Assembly: GCA_964411985.1 (NCBI GenBank) | Contig: CAYPNF010000029.1 | Coordinates: 1-64,000 of the forward strand | Direction of reading: 5' to 3' | DNA length: 64,000 bases | Source: CAYPNF01 sp964411985 | GTDB lineage: Bacteria > Verrucomicrobiota > Verrucomicrobiia > Limisphaerales > J093 | In this document: positions 36,834-46,259 of the stretch, piece after piece | Layout: each line of letters opens with the position of its first letter | Position numbering within the stretch: position 1 is the stretch's first letter | Notes under the pieces: model-generated | Databases searched by the model: none | Told to the model about the DNA's origin: nothing | Seen by the model: the letters and a program-made list of their open reading frames with translations, nothing else | Program-made: the position numbers and the translations under genes

Positions 36834-37835
36834 TTAGCGTGAGGGGACGGCGGCTGCAGGGCCGATATATTTGCGGGCGATCACGACGTTATCAAAGAAG
36901 ACCACGTTCGTTAGGTTCTGGGTCCAGCGATCGGTGATGTAGCTCTCCAAAGTCAGCGCGTTGGCCTTGAGTGACTCGCTCTTCCTCCAATTGATCCCCT
37001 TCCAATGTCCCTGGAGCACACCATCAATCCAGAACGCCTGCTCACCGTCGGGATTTCCAGGAGTGTTGTGCTTGAGCATGAACTCGACACACACCCAGCG
37101 CCCCTTGGGGATCACCGGCGCCTCAGGCACCCCAAAAGAGTTTCCCCAGTATTTCCCGTCCCTGGACACTTCCATTTCATGCCAATAACTGTAGAAGTTC
37201 CAGCGCCCGGGAGCGGGAAACTTGCCCCAATTCCCCCACGGTTCAATCGCCGTGGAAAACCGCTCGTCACCAGCAGGCTTTAAGCCCGCTCCACCAAATC
37301 CACTCCACTTTTCTCCTCCGCGCAGGCTCTTGTTGGCCCGGAGGGTGACGAAGTGATGCACATAGTCACAGCCCGCATCAAACTTGGTATAGAACCGGAT
37401 GAACTCGACATCAGAGGGCTCGAACCACTTGGTGAACCCACCACCGGTGTCCTTTCCGAGATGCGCTTCCACCCGAACACACCGTTTTCCCAGCCCCAGT
37501 GCGGAATCCGAATCGGCGAACTGAAGCACATTCCCGTTCTTGTTCCCGGTTTCATCCCAGCCCGCCCCCAAAACCCCTGACTCAAAGTCGTCCCCAAAGA
37601 TCACCTGCTCGCTTCCCTTCAGCCCGGCATCCCCGGGAAACGCCGCAGCCAACCCTTTTCCGCTGGGAAGTTCGCTCTTGGCCGCCAGATTCAGCGGTTC
37701 GTCTGCGAAGCAGACCAGGAGGCCAGTCATCAGCAGACCACGAACCGCGCTTGGTAAACGTGCGCCTACCAAGATCCGAGACGGAGCAATGCCGGCTACC
37801 CTGGAGCGCGGGGAAGCGCACTGTAATAGGTGCAT
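36834..37835 (-). CDS. Exported polysaccharide-lyase-like jelly-roll protein
   Basis: The start is placed at the ATG at 37835 (333 residues); the frame is open a little further upstream. A hydrophobic segment near residues 31-45 (RGLLMTGLLVCFADEPL) is consistent with a signal peptide or lipoprotein-like anchor. The mature part contains VIFGDDFESGVLGAGWDETG, FEPSDVEFIRFYTKFDAGCDYVHH, KGRWVCVEFMLKHNTPGNPDGEQ and AFWIDGVLQGHWKGINWR. This is the pattern of PL14-like alginate/glucuronan lyases and related sheets. Enzymatic activity is not certain; a carbohydrate-binding role is the alternative. It converges with the AraC gene and diverges from the FG-GAP gene. Confidence 0.7.
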   Translation of the reverse strand: MHLLQCASPRSRVAGIAPSRILVGARLPSAVRGLLMTGLLVCFADEPLNLAAKSELPSGKGLAAAFPGDAGLKGSEQVIFGDDFESGVLGAGWDETGNKNGNVLQFADSDSALGLGKRCVRVEAHLGKDTGGGFTKWFEPSDVEFIRFYTKFDAGCDYVHHFVTLRANKSLRGGEKWSGFGGAGLKPAGDERFSTAIEPWGNWGKFPAPGRWNFYSYWHEMEVSRDGKYWGNSFGVPEAPVIPKGRWVCVEFMLKHNTPGNPDGEQAFWIDGVLQGHWKGINWRKSESLKANALTLESYITDRWTQNLTNVVFFDNVVIARKYIGPAAAVPSR

Positions 37836-37963
37836 AGGTCCAGACTCTCCCAGAATAAGGCCGCTGTCAAATCTCACCGCCATCGGGAATCCAGGTCCAA
37901 CGGCTGATTTTGTTGGACACAACTGCGGGCCAAAGGCACAAATCGAAGCACTACGACCATTTC

Positions 37964-40900
37964 ATGTCCTTGAGTCATCTTGCCGCAGCGCTAGTGCTGG
38001 CCTCAGGTCTGGGGTGTGCTTTTTCCTTGGTGGCTCAAGGCGGAGAGTTGGTATGGGATCAGGGCCAGGGACACCGATCTGCGGTTCTTTCCGCAACCGG
38101 CCCGGGAAAGGCCGCGTTTACCTCCATGCCAGCCGCCCAGCTGGGGATCACTTTCACAAATCGACTAGCGGTCTCCCGTTATACCACCAACCAGATCTAT
38201 CTCAACGGATCGGGTGTAGCCGCTGGGGATATAGATGAAGACGGTTGGTGCGAGCTCTATTTTTGTGGCTTGGAATCCCCTAATGCCCTCTATCGAAACC
38301 TGGGAGGGTGGAGATTTCAGGATGTCACAAAAGAGGCTGGAGTGGCCTGCGAAGGTCAAGCCTCCACGGGAGCGGCCTTCGCCGATGTGGATGGCGATGG
38401 GCATCTTGACCTGCTGGTGAGCGCGATAGGACCCGGCGTTCGGCTCTTCCTGAACGACGGCAAAGGCCGGTTCCGGGAAACCACGGATGCCGCCGGGCTC
38501 CGCAGCCGCCTCTGGGTGGGCAGTATGTCCATGGCCTTGGCGGACATGGATCGCGACGGCGACCTGGATCTGTTCGTGTGCAACTACCGGTCCAACACCC
38601 TTCGCGACGAGCCCGACACCCGATTCCGTTTTGCGACCACCAACGGACAATACGAGCTGTTAGCCGTCGATGGACGCCCGGTCACGGAGCCTGATCTGGT
38701 CGGACGGTTTGCGGCAGACCGAACCTTCGGAATCCTGGAAAACGGCCAGGCGCCTTTCTTGTATCGCAACGACGGGCACGGTCACTTCACCGCAGTCAGT
38801 TGGACGGACGGTACCTTTCTCGATGAGGACGGCAAACCCATCGCGACTCCCTATGACTGGGGTTTGTCGGCCATGTTCAGGGATGTGAACGGCGATGGAG
38901 CCCCCGATCTGTATGTTTGCAATGACTTTCATTCGCCGGATCGATTCTGGATCAACGACGGGAAAGGGCATTTCCGGGCCATACTGAGAGTCGGACTGCG
39001 CCATACCAGCCTGTTCTCCATGGGGGTTGATTTCGCCGATCTGGACCGTGATGGAAAGGACGATTTCTTTGTGGCCGACATGTTGAGCCGCTCCCACGCA
39101 CTGCGCCAACTGCAATTGGGGTACTTCAACCCGTTCCTCCAGTCGATGACCCAAGTGGATAGCCGCCCACAATACTCTCGCAACACCTTGTTCTGGAACC
39201 GTGGCGACGGTACCTACAGCGAGATTGCCCAGTTGGCGGTCATTGAGGCCTCGGATTGGTCTTGGTGCCCCGTCTTCCTGGATGTCGACCTGGATGGTCT
39301 CGAGGACCTGCTCCTGGTTACAGGACATGCGAGGGACGCTCAGAACGCAGACGTGTCGCGGCAGATCGAAACCCTGGTGCGTGGCAAGCAAATGGCCCGG
39401 CGCGAGCAACTGGAGCTGCGCAGTATGTTCCCCCCCCTGCGCACGCCGAACCTCGCGTTTCGCAATACTGGTGATTTCCGCTTTCAGGAGGCGGGCCGAG
39501 AATGGGGGTTTGATTCAACGAACATTTCCCAAGGTATTTGTCTAGCTGACCTGGACAACGACGGAGACCAGGACGTGATCATCAACTGCCTAAACGCCGC
39601 TCCCCTGCTCTGCCGCAACAGCACACCTGCCCCGCGGCTTTCGGTGCGATTGCGCGGGAGATCGGGGAACACCCGGGGCATCGGTGCTCGAGTGGAGGTA
39701 ACCGGCGGACCGCTAGGCAAACAAGCCCAGGAAATCATTTGTGGGGGGCGTTACCTCTCCTCCGACGACCCACTTCGCACCTTCGCCGCGGGCGGATCGG
39801 ACACCCCTCTGCGGATTGAGGTGGACTGGCCCTCAGGACGACGGTCAGTACTGGAGAAGGCCCAACCAGGAAAGGTCTACGAGATCCATGAACCCGATGC
39901 CGCCCCCATCCCACCACAGCCGGCAGAGGTAACCAAGCCCTTGTTCGAGAACGTCAACGTTGGCCACCGTCACGTACCAGCCACTTTCGATGACTTCGGC
40001 CAGCAACCACTGCTACCCCATCGCCTGAGCCAGTTCGGTCCCGCAGCGGGTTGGTTCGACCTGGATGGGGATGGCTGGGAGGACCTTTTCGTGGGAGCGG
40101 GAGGCGATGGGAGTCCGCTGGTGATGCACAATAACGGCAAGGGGGGCTTTGACCGTCTCCAGGAAATACCCGTTGGGACACGAAAAGGTATGAACCAAGG
40201 GATGCTGTTGGGACTCGACTGGTTACCTGGGAACTCCGGCTTGCTCGCCGCGGTTGCTTTGACGGAGGCCCACACTACAAACGCCTCTCCGGCCCAGATC
40301 TGGCGAACCTCGGCGACGAACTGGAGTCCGCTGGGCTCAGCCATCGGCAGCAGCGCAGGGCCCATTGCGCTGGCTGATGCCGATGGCGATGGCGACCTCG
40401 ACCTCTTTATCGGCGGACAGAGTTTGCCGGGCAGGTTCCCCGAACCAGCGGATTCGCTCTATTTCCGCAACGACAACGGTCACTGGGTGCTGGACGCTGA
40501 CGTTTCCAAGCTGTTTTCAAAAGTGGGGATGGTTCACGCCGTTCTCTGGACCGATCTGGATGGGGACAGCATTCCTGAACTCGTTTTGGCCTGTGAGGGA
40601 GGGCCGCTGCGTGTCTGGAGGAAAGCTGCGAAAGGGTTCTTGGAAATCACGCATGAGCTTGGCCTGGACAGCTATCCAGGCGCCTGGTCTAGCGTGGCTT
40701 CAGGGGACTTTGATAGCGACGGTCGGATGGACCTCATTGCTGGCAACTGGGGACGTAACACCAAATACCAAGCCTACCTCTCCCAACCTATTCAGTGGTA
40801 TTATGGGGATTTCGATCAGGACGGAACGGTTGAAATCCTCGAGGCCTACACACCCCCTGAGGTTGGGAGTTTGGTTCCCTGGCGCGACTTGGATGTCCTG

Positions 40901-41665
40901 GGCAAGGCGATGCCCTGGCTGAGGGAGCGGTTCGCCACGTTGCAGGAGTTTGGTAAGGCAACGGTCCGAGAGGTGCTGGGGGACCATTACCAGAATGCGA
41001 AACACATCACCATCCGCACCCTCGATTCCATGGTGTTTCTGAAACGAGACCAAGGTTTCCTGGCCAAACCCCTCCCAATGGAAGCCCAGCTCGCTCCGGT
41101 CTTCGGCTTGGCCGTCGCTGACTTTGACAGTGATGGGCATGAGGATGTGTGTCTCAGCCAAAACCTGTTCGGCGTGTCGGCCGACGCATCCAGGCTCGAC
41201 GGAGGGCGTGGTCTCTGGCTGCGCGGCGACGGTCAGGGGGGATTCCGGTCAATGTCGGCGTTGGAAAGCGGCATCGCCATCATGGGAGAAGGTCGGGCTG
41301 CGGCAGTCTGTGACTACGATCACGACGGTCGCCCCGACTTATTGGTAACCCAGCACGCAGGCGCTACGCGTCTGTTCCACAACGTTCGCGGAAAGCCGGG
41401 GTTACGAGTGAAGTTGGGGGGCCCAGGTACAAATCCGCACGCGGTCGGGGCGACGCTCAGGCTGGTGTACGCGGATGGACACCTGGGACCAGCCAGAGAG
41501 ATTCATGCGGGAAGTGGGTATTGGTCCCAGGATGCACCCACCGCGGTGCTCGGGTTTCCGGTTCGGCCTGCCGCGGTAGAAGTGCGATGGCCAAACGGAA
41601 CGCGAAGCACTTCGCCCGTCCCTTCCGAGTCCTTGCAGGTGGACCTCACTCAGCCTGCTCGGTAA
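37964..41665 (+). CDS. FG-GAP/VCBS repeat protein with two ASPIC/UnbV domains
   Basis: The ATG at 37964 starts a 1233-residue protein with a signal segment (LAAALVLASGLGCAFSLVAQ). Many FG-GAP/VCBS blades follow, with calcium-loop cores such as GDIDEDGWCELYFCG, DVDGDGHLDLLVS, DMDRDGDLDLFVCNY, DADGDGDLDLFIGG and DFDSDGHEDVCLSQ. They would form two seven-bladed propellers. Each half ends in an ASPIC/UnbV-type domain: GIGARVEVTGGP ... EVDWPSGRRSVLEKA near 39680-39870, and AVGATLRLVYADG ... EVRWPNGTRSTSP near 41440-41620. The half-and-half arrangement suggests an ancestral duplication. Such proteins are abundant and surface-exposed in Verrucomicrobiota; their ligand is unknown. Confidence 0.9.
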   Translation: MSLSHLAAALVLASGLGCAFSLVAQGGELVWDQGQGHRSAVLSATGPGKAAFTSMPAAQLGITFTNRLAVSRYTTNQIYLNGSGVAAGDIDEDGWCELYFCGLESPNALYRNLGGWRFQDVTKEAGVACEGQASTGAAFADVDGDGHLDLLVSAIGPGVRLFLNDGKGRFRETTDAAGLRSRLWVGSMSMALADMDRDGDLDLFVCNYRSNTLRDEPDTRFRFATTNGQYELLAVDGRPVTEPDLVGRFAADRTFGILENGQAPFLYRNDGHGHFTAVSWTDGTFLDEDGKPIATPYDWGLSAMFRDVNGDGAPDLYVCNDFHSPDRFWINDGKGHFRAILRVGLRHTSLFSMGVDFADLDRDGKDDFFVADMLSRSHALRQLQLGYFNPFLQSMTQVDSRPQYSRNTLFWNRGDGTYSEIAQLAVIEASDWSWCPVFLDVDLDGLEDLLLVTGHARDAQNADVSRQIETLVRGKQMARREQLELRSMFPPLRTPNLAFRNTGDFRFQEAGREWGFDSTNISQGICLADLDNDGDQDVIINCLNAAPLLCRNSTPAPRLSVRLRGRSGNTRGIGARVEVTGGPLGKQAQEIICGGRYLSSDDPLRTFAAGGSDTPLRIEVDWPSGRRSVLEKAQPGKVYEIHEPDAAPIPPQPAEVTKPLFENVNVGHRHVPATFDDFGQQPLLPHRLSQFGPAAGWFDLDGDGWEDLFVGAGGDGSPLVMHNNGKGGFDRLQEIPVGTRKGMNQGMLLGLDWLPGNSGLLAAVALTEAHTTNASPAQIWRTSATNWSPLGSAIGSSAGPIALADADGDGDLDLFIGGQSLPGRFPEPADSLYFRNDNGHWVLDADVSKLFSKVGMVHAVLWTDLDGDSIPELVLACEGGPLRVWRKAAKGFLEITHELGLDSYPGAWSSVASGDFDSDGRMDLIAGNWGRNTKYQAYLSQPIQWYYGDFDQDGTVEILEAYTPPEVGSLVPWRDLDVLGKAMPWLRERFATLQEFGKATVREVLGDHYQNAKHITIRTLDSMVFLKRDQGFLAKPLPMEAQLAPVFGLAVADFDSDGHEDVCLSQNLFGVSADASRLDGGRGLWLRGDGQGGFRSMSALESGIAIMGEGRAAAVCDYDHDGRPDLLVTQHAGATRLFHNVRGKPGLRVKLGGPGTNPHAVGATLRLVYADGHLGPAREIHAGSGYWSQDAPTAVLGFPVRPAAVEVRWPNGTRSTSPVPSESLQVDLTQPAR

Positions 41666-41765
41666 GTCAGCCATTTCATGAAAGAATCCGTAAGGTGCGG
41701 CTTGAACTCCTGCCCTCTTCCGTGTAGTATTCATCCTTAATAACCCAAGAACCTACAAATCTACC

Positions 41766-44621
41766 ATGAGAATTCCGCGACTCTCCCGCTGGTATTGCGG
41801 TGCCGTGGCCGCATCCTTGGCTGGCTGGCTGCTTCCTCAATCCCAGGCTCAAATCACCAAGGTCCTGTTCATGGACGACTTTTCAACACCCGGGATCGAT
41901 ACCTCCAAATATGTGGTGGACGCCCCGTTTTTTGAGGGGGGAAAAGGGGACATTGCGCCGAAGGTGGCGGATGGCGTCCTGGAGGTGACCGGCACTGTTA
42001 GTCAACAGTGGTGGGCTGGGGCGACGCTACGGGTACTGAACACCTTTCCGGTTTCCGCAGAAACGAACCTTGTCATAGCAGTGGATCGCGTGAGTGAGGC
42101 TGGCGTAGGAACCGCCTCGCGCAGCGCTCTATGGATCATGGATGAAACGAGAACCAAGTTTGTACTGTTCGCGGAAAACCGGGGAGAGGGAGGCTGGCAG
42201 TATAATCGCAAACTGGGGATTTCGGGAGACAACCCGACGGGCGGAGGGGCAAACATCGCCCCTTTCGATGGTGCAACTTATGATGATCAAGGTCTCCACC
42301 GCATGAAAGCGGTCCTCAATGGGAAGGAAGTAAAGCTCTATTTGGATGACGTCTTTGGCGCCACCGTGAGTTTTCCTTTCAGCGCAGCTGTCTTTCAGTT
42401 GGGAAGTTACGCCCGTGCCAACGGGGACACGGCAGACACGATCTTCGATAACCTCCAGATCGAGAGTGTAGGAACCGCGACCTTCGGCATTAGCAGCCTT
42501 TCGATGGGTGTGGGTCAGACCGCTTCCAACCTCGTCGTCAGGATTCCCCCGGGGGCGAACGCGGACAAAGATGTGGTGCTGCAGATTAAGAACAAACGGC
42601 CGACAGTGGCGACCGTGGCAGGCGCCACCGGGGACACGTTGACGCTGACCTTCCCGAAGGGCGGTGCCAACACAAAGACCTTTGATCTACAAGGAATTGC
42701 GTTGGGAAGCACGCAACTCAGTCTTACCAATACCATCGGTTTGATGGCTGGCAACGCGCTCGACGTCACCGTGGTCAAGGGCCCGACGGTTCTACTGGAG
42801 GACACCTTCACCGGATCCACCCTGGACGCAAGCAAGTGGGCAGTGAATTATCAACCTTTTGAGCCCGGGGCTGGGCTGGGTACATTCGAAGTAACGCAAG
42901 CAAACGGTACTCTGCAGGTCGCAGGTAGCACAATCGACCAGTACTGGCCTGGAGCTTCTATCCAGACGGTGGCCGACTTTGGGGCGACGAAGGACCTGCC
43001 TCTGGTGATCGAAGTCGACCGCGTTTCCATGAACCCCCTGAACCTGTACGAAACAGATCCAAGCACGGGGGCGCGAACGGGCGTTTTCCTCACTAGCTAT
43101 GACACTACCAACCGCATAGGCCCCTTCGTCTTTTTCGGACAGGACATGGGGGAAACTGGCTGGGAAGTGAACGTGGATCCTACCAACCCGACCGGAAGTG
43201 GGACAGCATTGGCTGCCTTCGCTGATCTAGCGACAGATACCAATAAACATCGCATCAAGATGGTAGCGGACGGCTCCAAAGCGGAAGTCTTCCTGGATGG
43301 GATCTCTGGCGGTGCTTTTGATTTTCCCGTCACCTCTTTCATCAAGCTCGAGCTGGGTGCCTGGGCGCGGGCCACAGACGACGCGGTCAAAGGGTTCTTT
43401 GATAACGTGAAAGTCGAAAACGTCTTTTCCTGCATGACTGTCTCCCCCGTCGACCTCCTGGCCATCCAGGGCGATTCTGGCAATTCCGTTGCCGTGACGA
43501 TCCCCAAGCTATTGAGTGTTGGTGGTGATGTAAAAGTGACCGTGACCAGCCGAGACCCGAGCGTTGCCGAACCACAAGGAGCAGTGAACGGAAGCACCAC
43601 CCTCGTCTTTGCCACGGGAAAAACCAATGTGCAAAGCTTCAGGGTGGTGGCGAAAACCGCAGGTACCACGGTCTTTGACCTAACTAACGACAAGGGCGTC
43701 TGTGTCGCAAGTGGCGTATCCGTGTCAGTGACCGCGCCCCCAGTGGTGGTCTTCGGAGATGACTTCTCCCCGGCAACCCTCGATGAGAGTAAGTGGCTTC
43801 TGGACAACACCCCGCTGGTGGCAGGCGGTACGGCGATGGCGGAGTCGGGTGTCACCATCAGCAATCAAATGGTGAACATGTACGTGGTCTGCGAAGGCGC
43901 GGATTGGCCAGGGTACACGCTTTGGGCCAGGACTAGCTACACCGCCAGCGCAACCTCACCCATCGTTTTTGAGATCGACCGCACCCAGATGGACTACGTT
44001 TTGGTGGGCGGCACGGACGCCAAACAACGAACAGGCATTTGGATCAAGAATACCGGCACCAATTACGTATTCTTCTCCGAATACGGAAGTTGGAACTCGG
44101 TGGCAGGCGGCTGGCAATATCACCGAAACATAGGTAAGACGGGAGACACCCCGGTGGCATCCAACGCGGCCGGCGGCACCTATATTCCGGAATTCAACGC
44201 GCCGAAGTACAGCGACCAGAAGAACCATCGCATGCGAGCGGTCGTAAACGGCACGACGGTGAAACTCTATCTGGATGGAATTCTCGGAGTGGAAGTTCCC
44301 TTCCCCTTCAGCCAAGGCCTCACCTTCGGCTTCGGCTCCTACGTGAACTTCGGAAACAACGGCAACAACATCGTGACCGGCCTCTGGGATAACGCGCAGG
44401 TGCAGGGATTCCCGGCAGCACCTCCTCAAACGCGACTGTCGATCGCACAACAAGGCCTCAATGTCGTGATTTCCTGGACAGGTACAGGAACGCTGCAGCA
44501 GGCCGATGCACTCGCCAACCCCACCGCCTGGAAGGATGTCACCCCCGCACCCACCGGCAACAGCCTAACGATCACACCGACCGGCCAGGATAAGCAGCGA
44601 TATTATCGGGTGCGCCAATAG
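41766..44621 (+). CDS. Exported protein with three jelly-roll (LamG-like) domains
   Basis: This 951-residue protein has a signal segment (AVAASLAGWLLPQSQAQ). Three ~230-residue concanavalin-like units begin VLFMDDFSTPGIDTSKYVVD, VLLEDTFTGSTLDASKWAVN and VVFGDDFSPATLDESKWLLD. Each continues with VFFGQDMG-like strands and an HRMKAVLNGKEVKLYLDDVFG-like strand. Ig-like linkers separate them (e.g. VVRIPPGANADKDVVLQI). The end (VVISWTGTGTLQQAD ... KQRYYRVRQ) is the Verrucomicrobia-type C-terminal module also seen at 5207-6076. It probably binds carbohydrate at the cell surface. No catalytic motif is visible. A strong hairpin follows 55 bases downstream. Confidence 0.85.
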   Translation: MRIPRLSRWYCGAVAASLAGWLLPQSQAQITKVLFMDDFSTPGIDTSKYVVDAPFFEGGKGDIAPKVADGVLEVTGTVSQQWWAGATLRVLNTFPVSAETNLVIAVDRVSEAGVGTASRSALWIMDETRTKFVLFAENRGEGGWQYNRKLGISGDNPTGGGANIAPFDGATYDDQGLHRMKAVLNGKEVKLYLDDVFGATVSFPFSAAVFQLGSYARANGDTADTIFDNLQIESVGTATFGISSLSMGVGQTASNLVVRIPPGANADKDVVLQIKNKRPTVATVAGATGDTLTLTFPKGGANTKTFDLQGIALGSTQLSLTNTIGLMAGNALDVTVVKGPTVLLEDTFTGSTLDASKWAVNYQPFEPGAGLGTFEVTQANGTLQVAGSTIDQYWPGASIQTVADFGATKDLPLVIEVDRVSMNPLNLYETDPSTGARTGVFLTSYDTTNRIGPFVFFGQDMGETGWEVNVDPTNPTGSGTALAAFADLATDTNKHRIKMVADGSKAEVFLDGISGGAFDFPVTSFIKLELGAWARATDDAVKGFFDNVKVENVFSCMTVSPVDLLAIQGDSGNSVAVTIPKLLSVGGDVKVTVTSRDPSVAEPQGAVNGSTTLVFATGKTNVQSFRVVAKTAGTTVFDLTNDKGVCVASGVSVSVTAPPVVVFGDDFSPATLDESKWLLDNTPLVAGGTAMAESGVTISNQMVNMYVVCEGADWPGYTLWARTSYTASATSPIVFEIDRTQMDYVLVGGTDAKQRTGIWIKNTGTNYVFFSEYGSWNSVAGGWQYHRNIGKTGDTPVASNAAGGTYIPEFNAPKYSDQKNHRMRAVVNGTTVKLYLDGILGVEVPFPFSQGLTFGFGSYVNFGNNGNNIVTGLWDNAQVQGFPAAPPQTRLSIAQQGLNVVISWTGTGTLQQADALANPTAWKDVTPAPTGNSLTITPTGQDKQRYYRVRQ

Positions 44622-44676
44622 GTTTCGTCGGGCATCGTCCCGTGCCTCGAACTAGAAAGGTGCACTCCCTGTTTAT

Positions 44677-44708
44677 GGACTCCCGGAGTGGTCGAACTCC
44701 GGGAGTTC
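44677..44708 (+). terminator. Strong intrinsic-type terminator hairpin
   Basis: ACTCCCGGAGT (44679-44689) and ACTCCGGGAGT (44696-44706) are perfect 11-base arms around loop GGTCGA, with two more outer pairs (one G-T). The tract after it is only moderately T-rich (GTGGTGTTTTACC). It separates the jelly-roll gene from the next operon. Confidence 0.65.
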
Positions 44709-44837
44709 CCCGGTGGTGTTTTACCCCATTGTTCACGCGGGCTTAGAGAGCAGTTCAGCCATTAGTAGCGGATCATCCGGTTGGCGGGTTGGGGGCACCG
44801 CGATTCGCATTGACGTCTTCCCGATCGAGCCGACACG

Positions 44838-45983
44838 ATGTCACGCACCATGAATCGACGCGCCTTCCTTGCGCAGTTCGCCGCGGTTACTGCTGCCGCT
44901 CCGCTGGTCTTGAAACCCCAAGCCCGTGCCACGGCCCAGAGGACTCCCCGCGAAAACGCAACGTCGGCCCGCACCTTCCTCTCGCGCCTTCAGCCTGCGG
45001 TGGTCGGTGGCGGCTTTGAGTTGCCTGATTATTGGGTCTGGTGTGGGGCCCCTATTCGCGGGGAAGACAAACGTTATCACCTCTTCGCGTCGCGGGTGCC
45101 GAAGAGCCTTGTGTTTCACCCGCACTGGCTTTTCTGCTCGGAGATCGTTCGCGCTGAATCGGATACCCCCGTCGGACCTTATCGCCTCGCCGAGGTCGCG
45201 CTTCCGCCTCGGGGCGGCGATTTCTTCGACGCCCGCAGCACCCACAACCCGCATATTCGGAAGGTCGGCGACACCTACCTACTGCTCTACATGGGCACCA
45301 ACTATGACGGTCCCACGCCGACGCCGGAGCACGCCGAGGTCTGGCGCTCGCCGCGCTACTTGGCTACGTGGGCGCGCAAACGCATCGGCCTCGCCACGAG
45401 CAAGAGCGTGCGAGGACCCTGGAAACGCCTCGATACCCCGCTGCTCGAACCGCGCGCAGGAGAGTGGGATTCCATCGCCACCACCAACCCCTCGCTTTGC
45501 CCGTTGCCCGACGGCTCGTTCCTGCTGGCCTACAAATCGCGCAGGGAGAACCTTGGCAACCTGCAGGTCGGCGTCGCGCACGCGCCCCATTATGCCGGCC
45601 CCTGGAAACGTCAACCCAAGCCTTGGCTCTTCCGTGGCCAACCCGCGCATGTAGAGGATCCATTCCTCTGGTACGAGGACGGTCGTGTTCAAGCACTGAT
45701 GAAGGACATGACGGGCGAGATCTGCGGCGAGAAGTTTGCTGGGGTGCATGTCACCAGCGCGGACGGTCTCGAGTGGGACTTTGACCGCGCGACGCTCGCG
45801 TATACTCGCAAGGTCCACTGGAGCGATGGGCGCACCACCCAACAAGGGTTCCTCGAACGTCCGCAGCTCCTTATCGAGGATGGCGTTCCGACACACCTCT
45901 TCTGTGCCACCGCGGAGGGCCCTGGCATAGACCTGAAGGACGCCACACGTACGTGGAACGTCCCGTTCCCACTGGCGAAATAG
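44838..45983 (+). CDS. GH43-like five-bladed propeller glycosidase with Tat signal
   Basis: This 381-residue protein starts MSRTMNRRAFLAQFAAVTAAAPLV, a twin-arginine signal (44838 or, equally possible, 44850). Five-bladed propeller patterns follow: DARSTHNPHIRKVGDTYLLLYMG, RIGLATSKSVRGPWKRLDTP, TNPSLCPLPDGSFLLAYKSR, HVEDPFLWYEDGRVQALMKD and GFLERPQLLIEDGVPTHLFCA. This layout is that of GH43/GH117-related enzymes; the acidic residues in VEDPF and FLERP lie where catalytic or pKa-modulating residues sit. The exact family and substrate are not certain. It opens a second carbohydrate-degradation gene group that runs to about 55057. Confidence 0.78.
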   Translation: MSRTMNRRAFLAQFAAVTAAAPLVLKPQARATAQRTPRENATSARTFLSRLQPAVVGGGFELPDYWVWCGAPIRGEDKRYHLFASRVPKSLVFHPHWLFCSEIVRAESDTPVGPYRLAEVALPPRGGDFFDARSTHNPHIRKVGDTYLLLYMGTNYDGPTPTPEHAEVWRSPRYLATWARKRIGLATSKSVRGPWKRLDTPLLEPRAGEWDSIATTNPSLCPLPDGSFLLAYKSRRENLGNLQVGVAHAPHYAGPWKRQPKPWLFRGQPAHVEDPFLWYEDGRVQALMKDMTGEICGEKFAGVHVTSADGLEWDFDRATLAYTRKVHWSDGRTTQQGFLERPQLLIEDGVPTHLFCATAEGPGIDLKDATRTWNVPFPLAK

Positions 45984-46259
45984 AACCTCATTCCTTCTGC
46001 CCTCCGCACCTCTGTGGGTTGGTGCTGGTGATGAGTCACCAGGTGAGATTCAGCCAAGAAATAGAGTGAACTATCCTAGCCGCTCGGTGTGGAAAGTCTA
46101 TCCTCTCCGGGTATGCAAAAGTGCGTGCTTCAGCGTCGCATCGTGGGCGAGGCTTGGGTCTGTGGATTGTGCGGTCCGTCCCTCGTGGTCGGACCGCCGC
46201 TCAAGATCGGCGACATCAAGGGCTACCCAACCCTGGCGGACCCTACTTCACCTTCCTGC
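45984..46259. promoter_or_regulatory. Leader region with two hairpins
   Basis: There is no gene here; the open frame upstream of 46260 is not protein-like. CTGGTGA-TGAG-TCACCAG (46025-46042) may end the GH43-like transcript. GCGGTCCG (46171-46178) pairs with CGGACCGC (46190-46197) across an 11-base loop, 62 bases before the next start. No firm promoter was identified. Confidence 0.4.
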
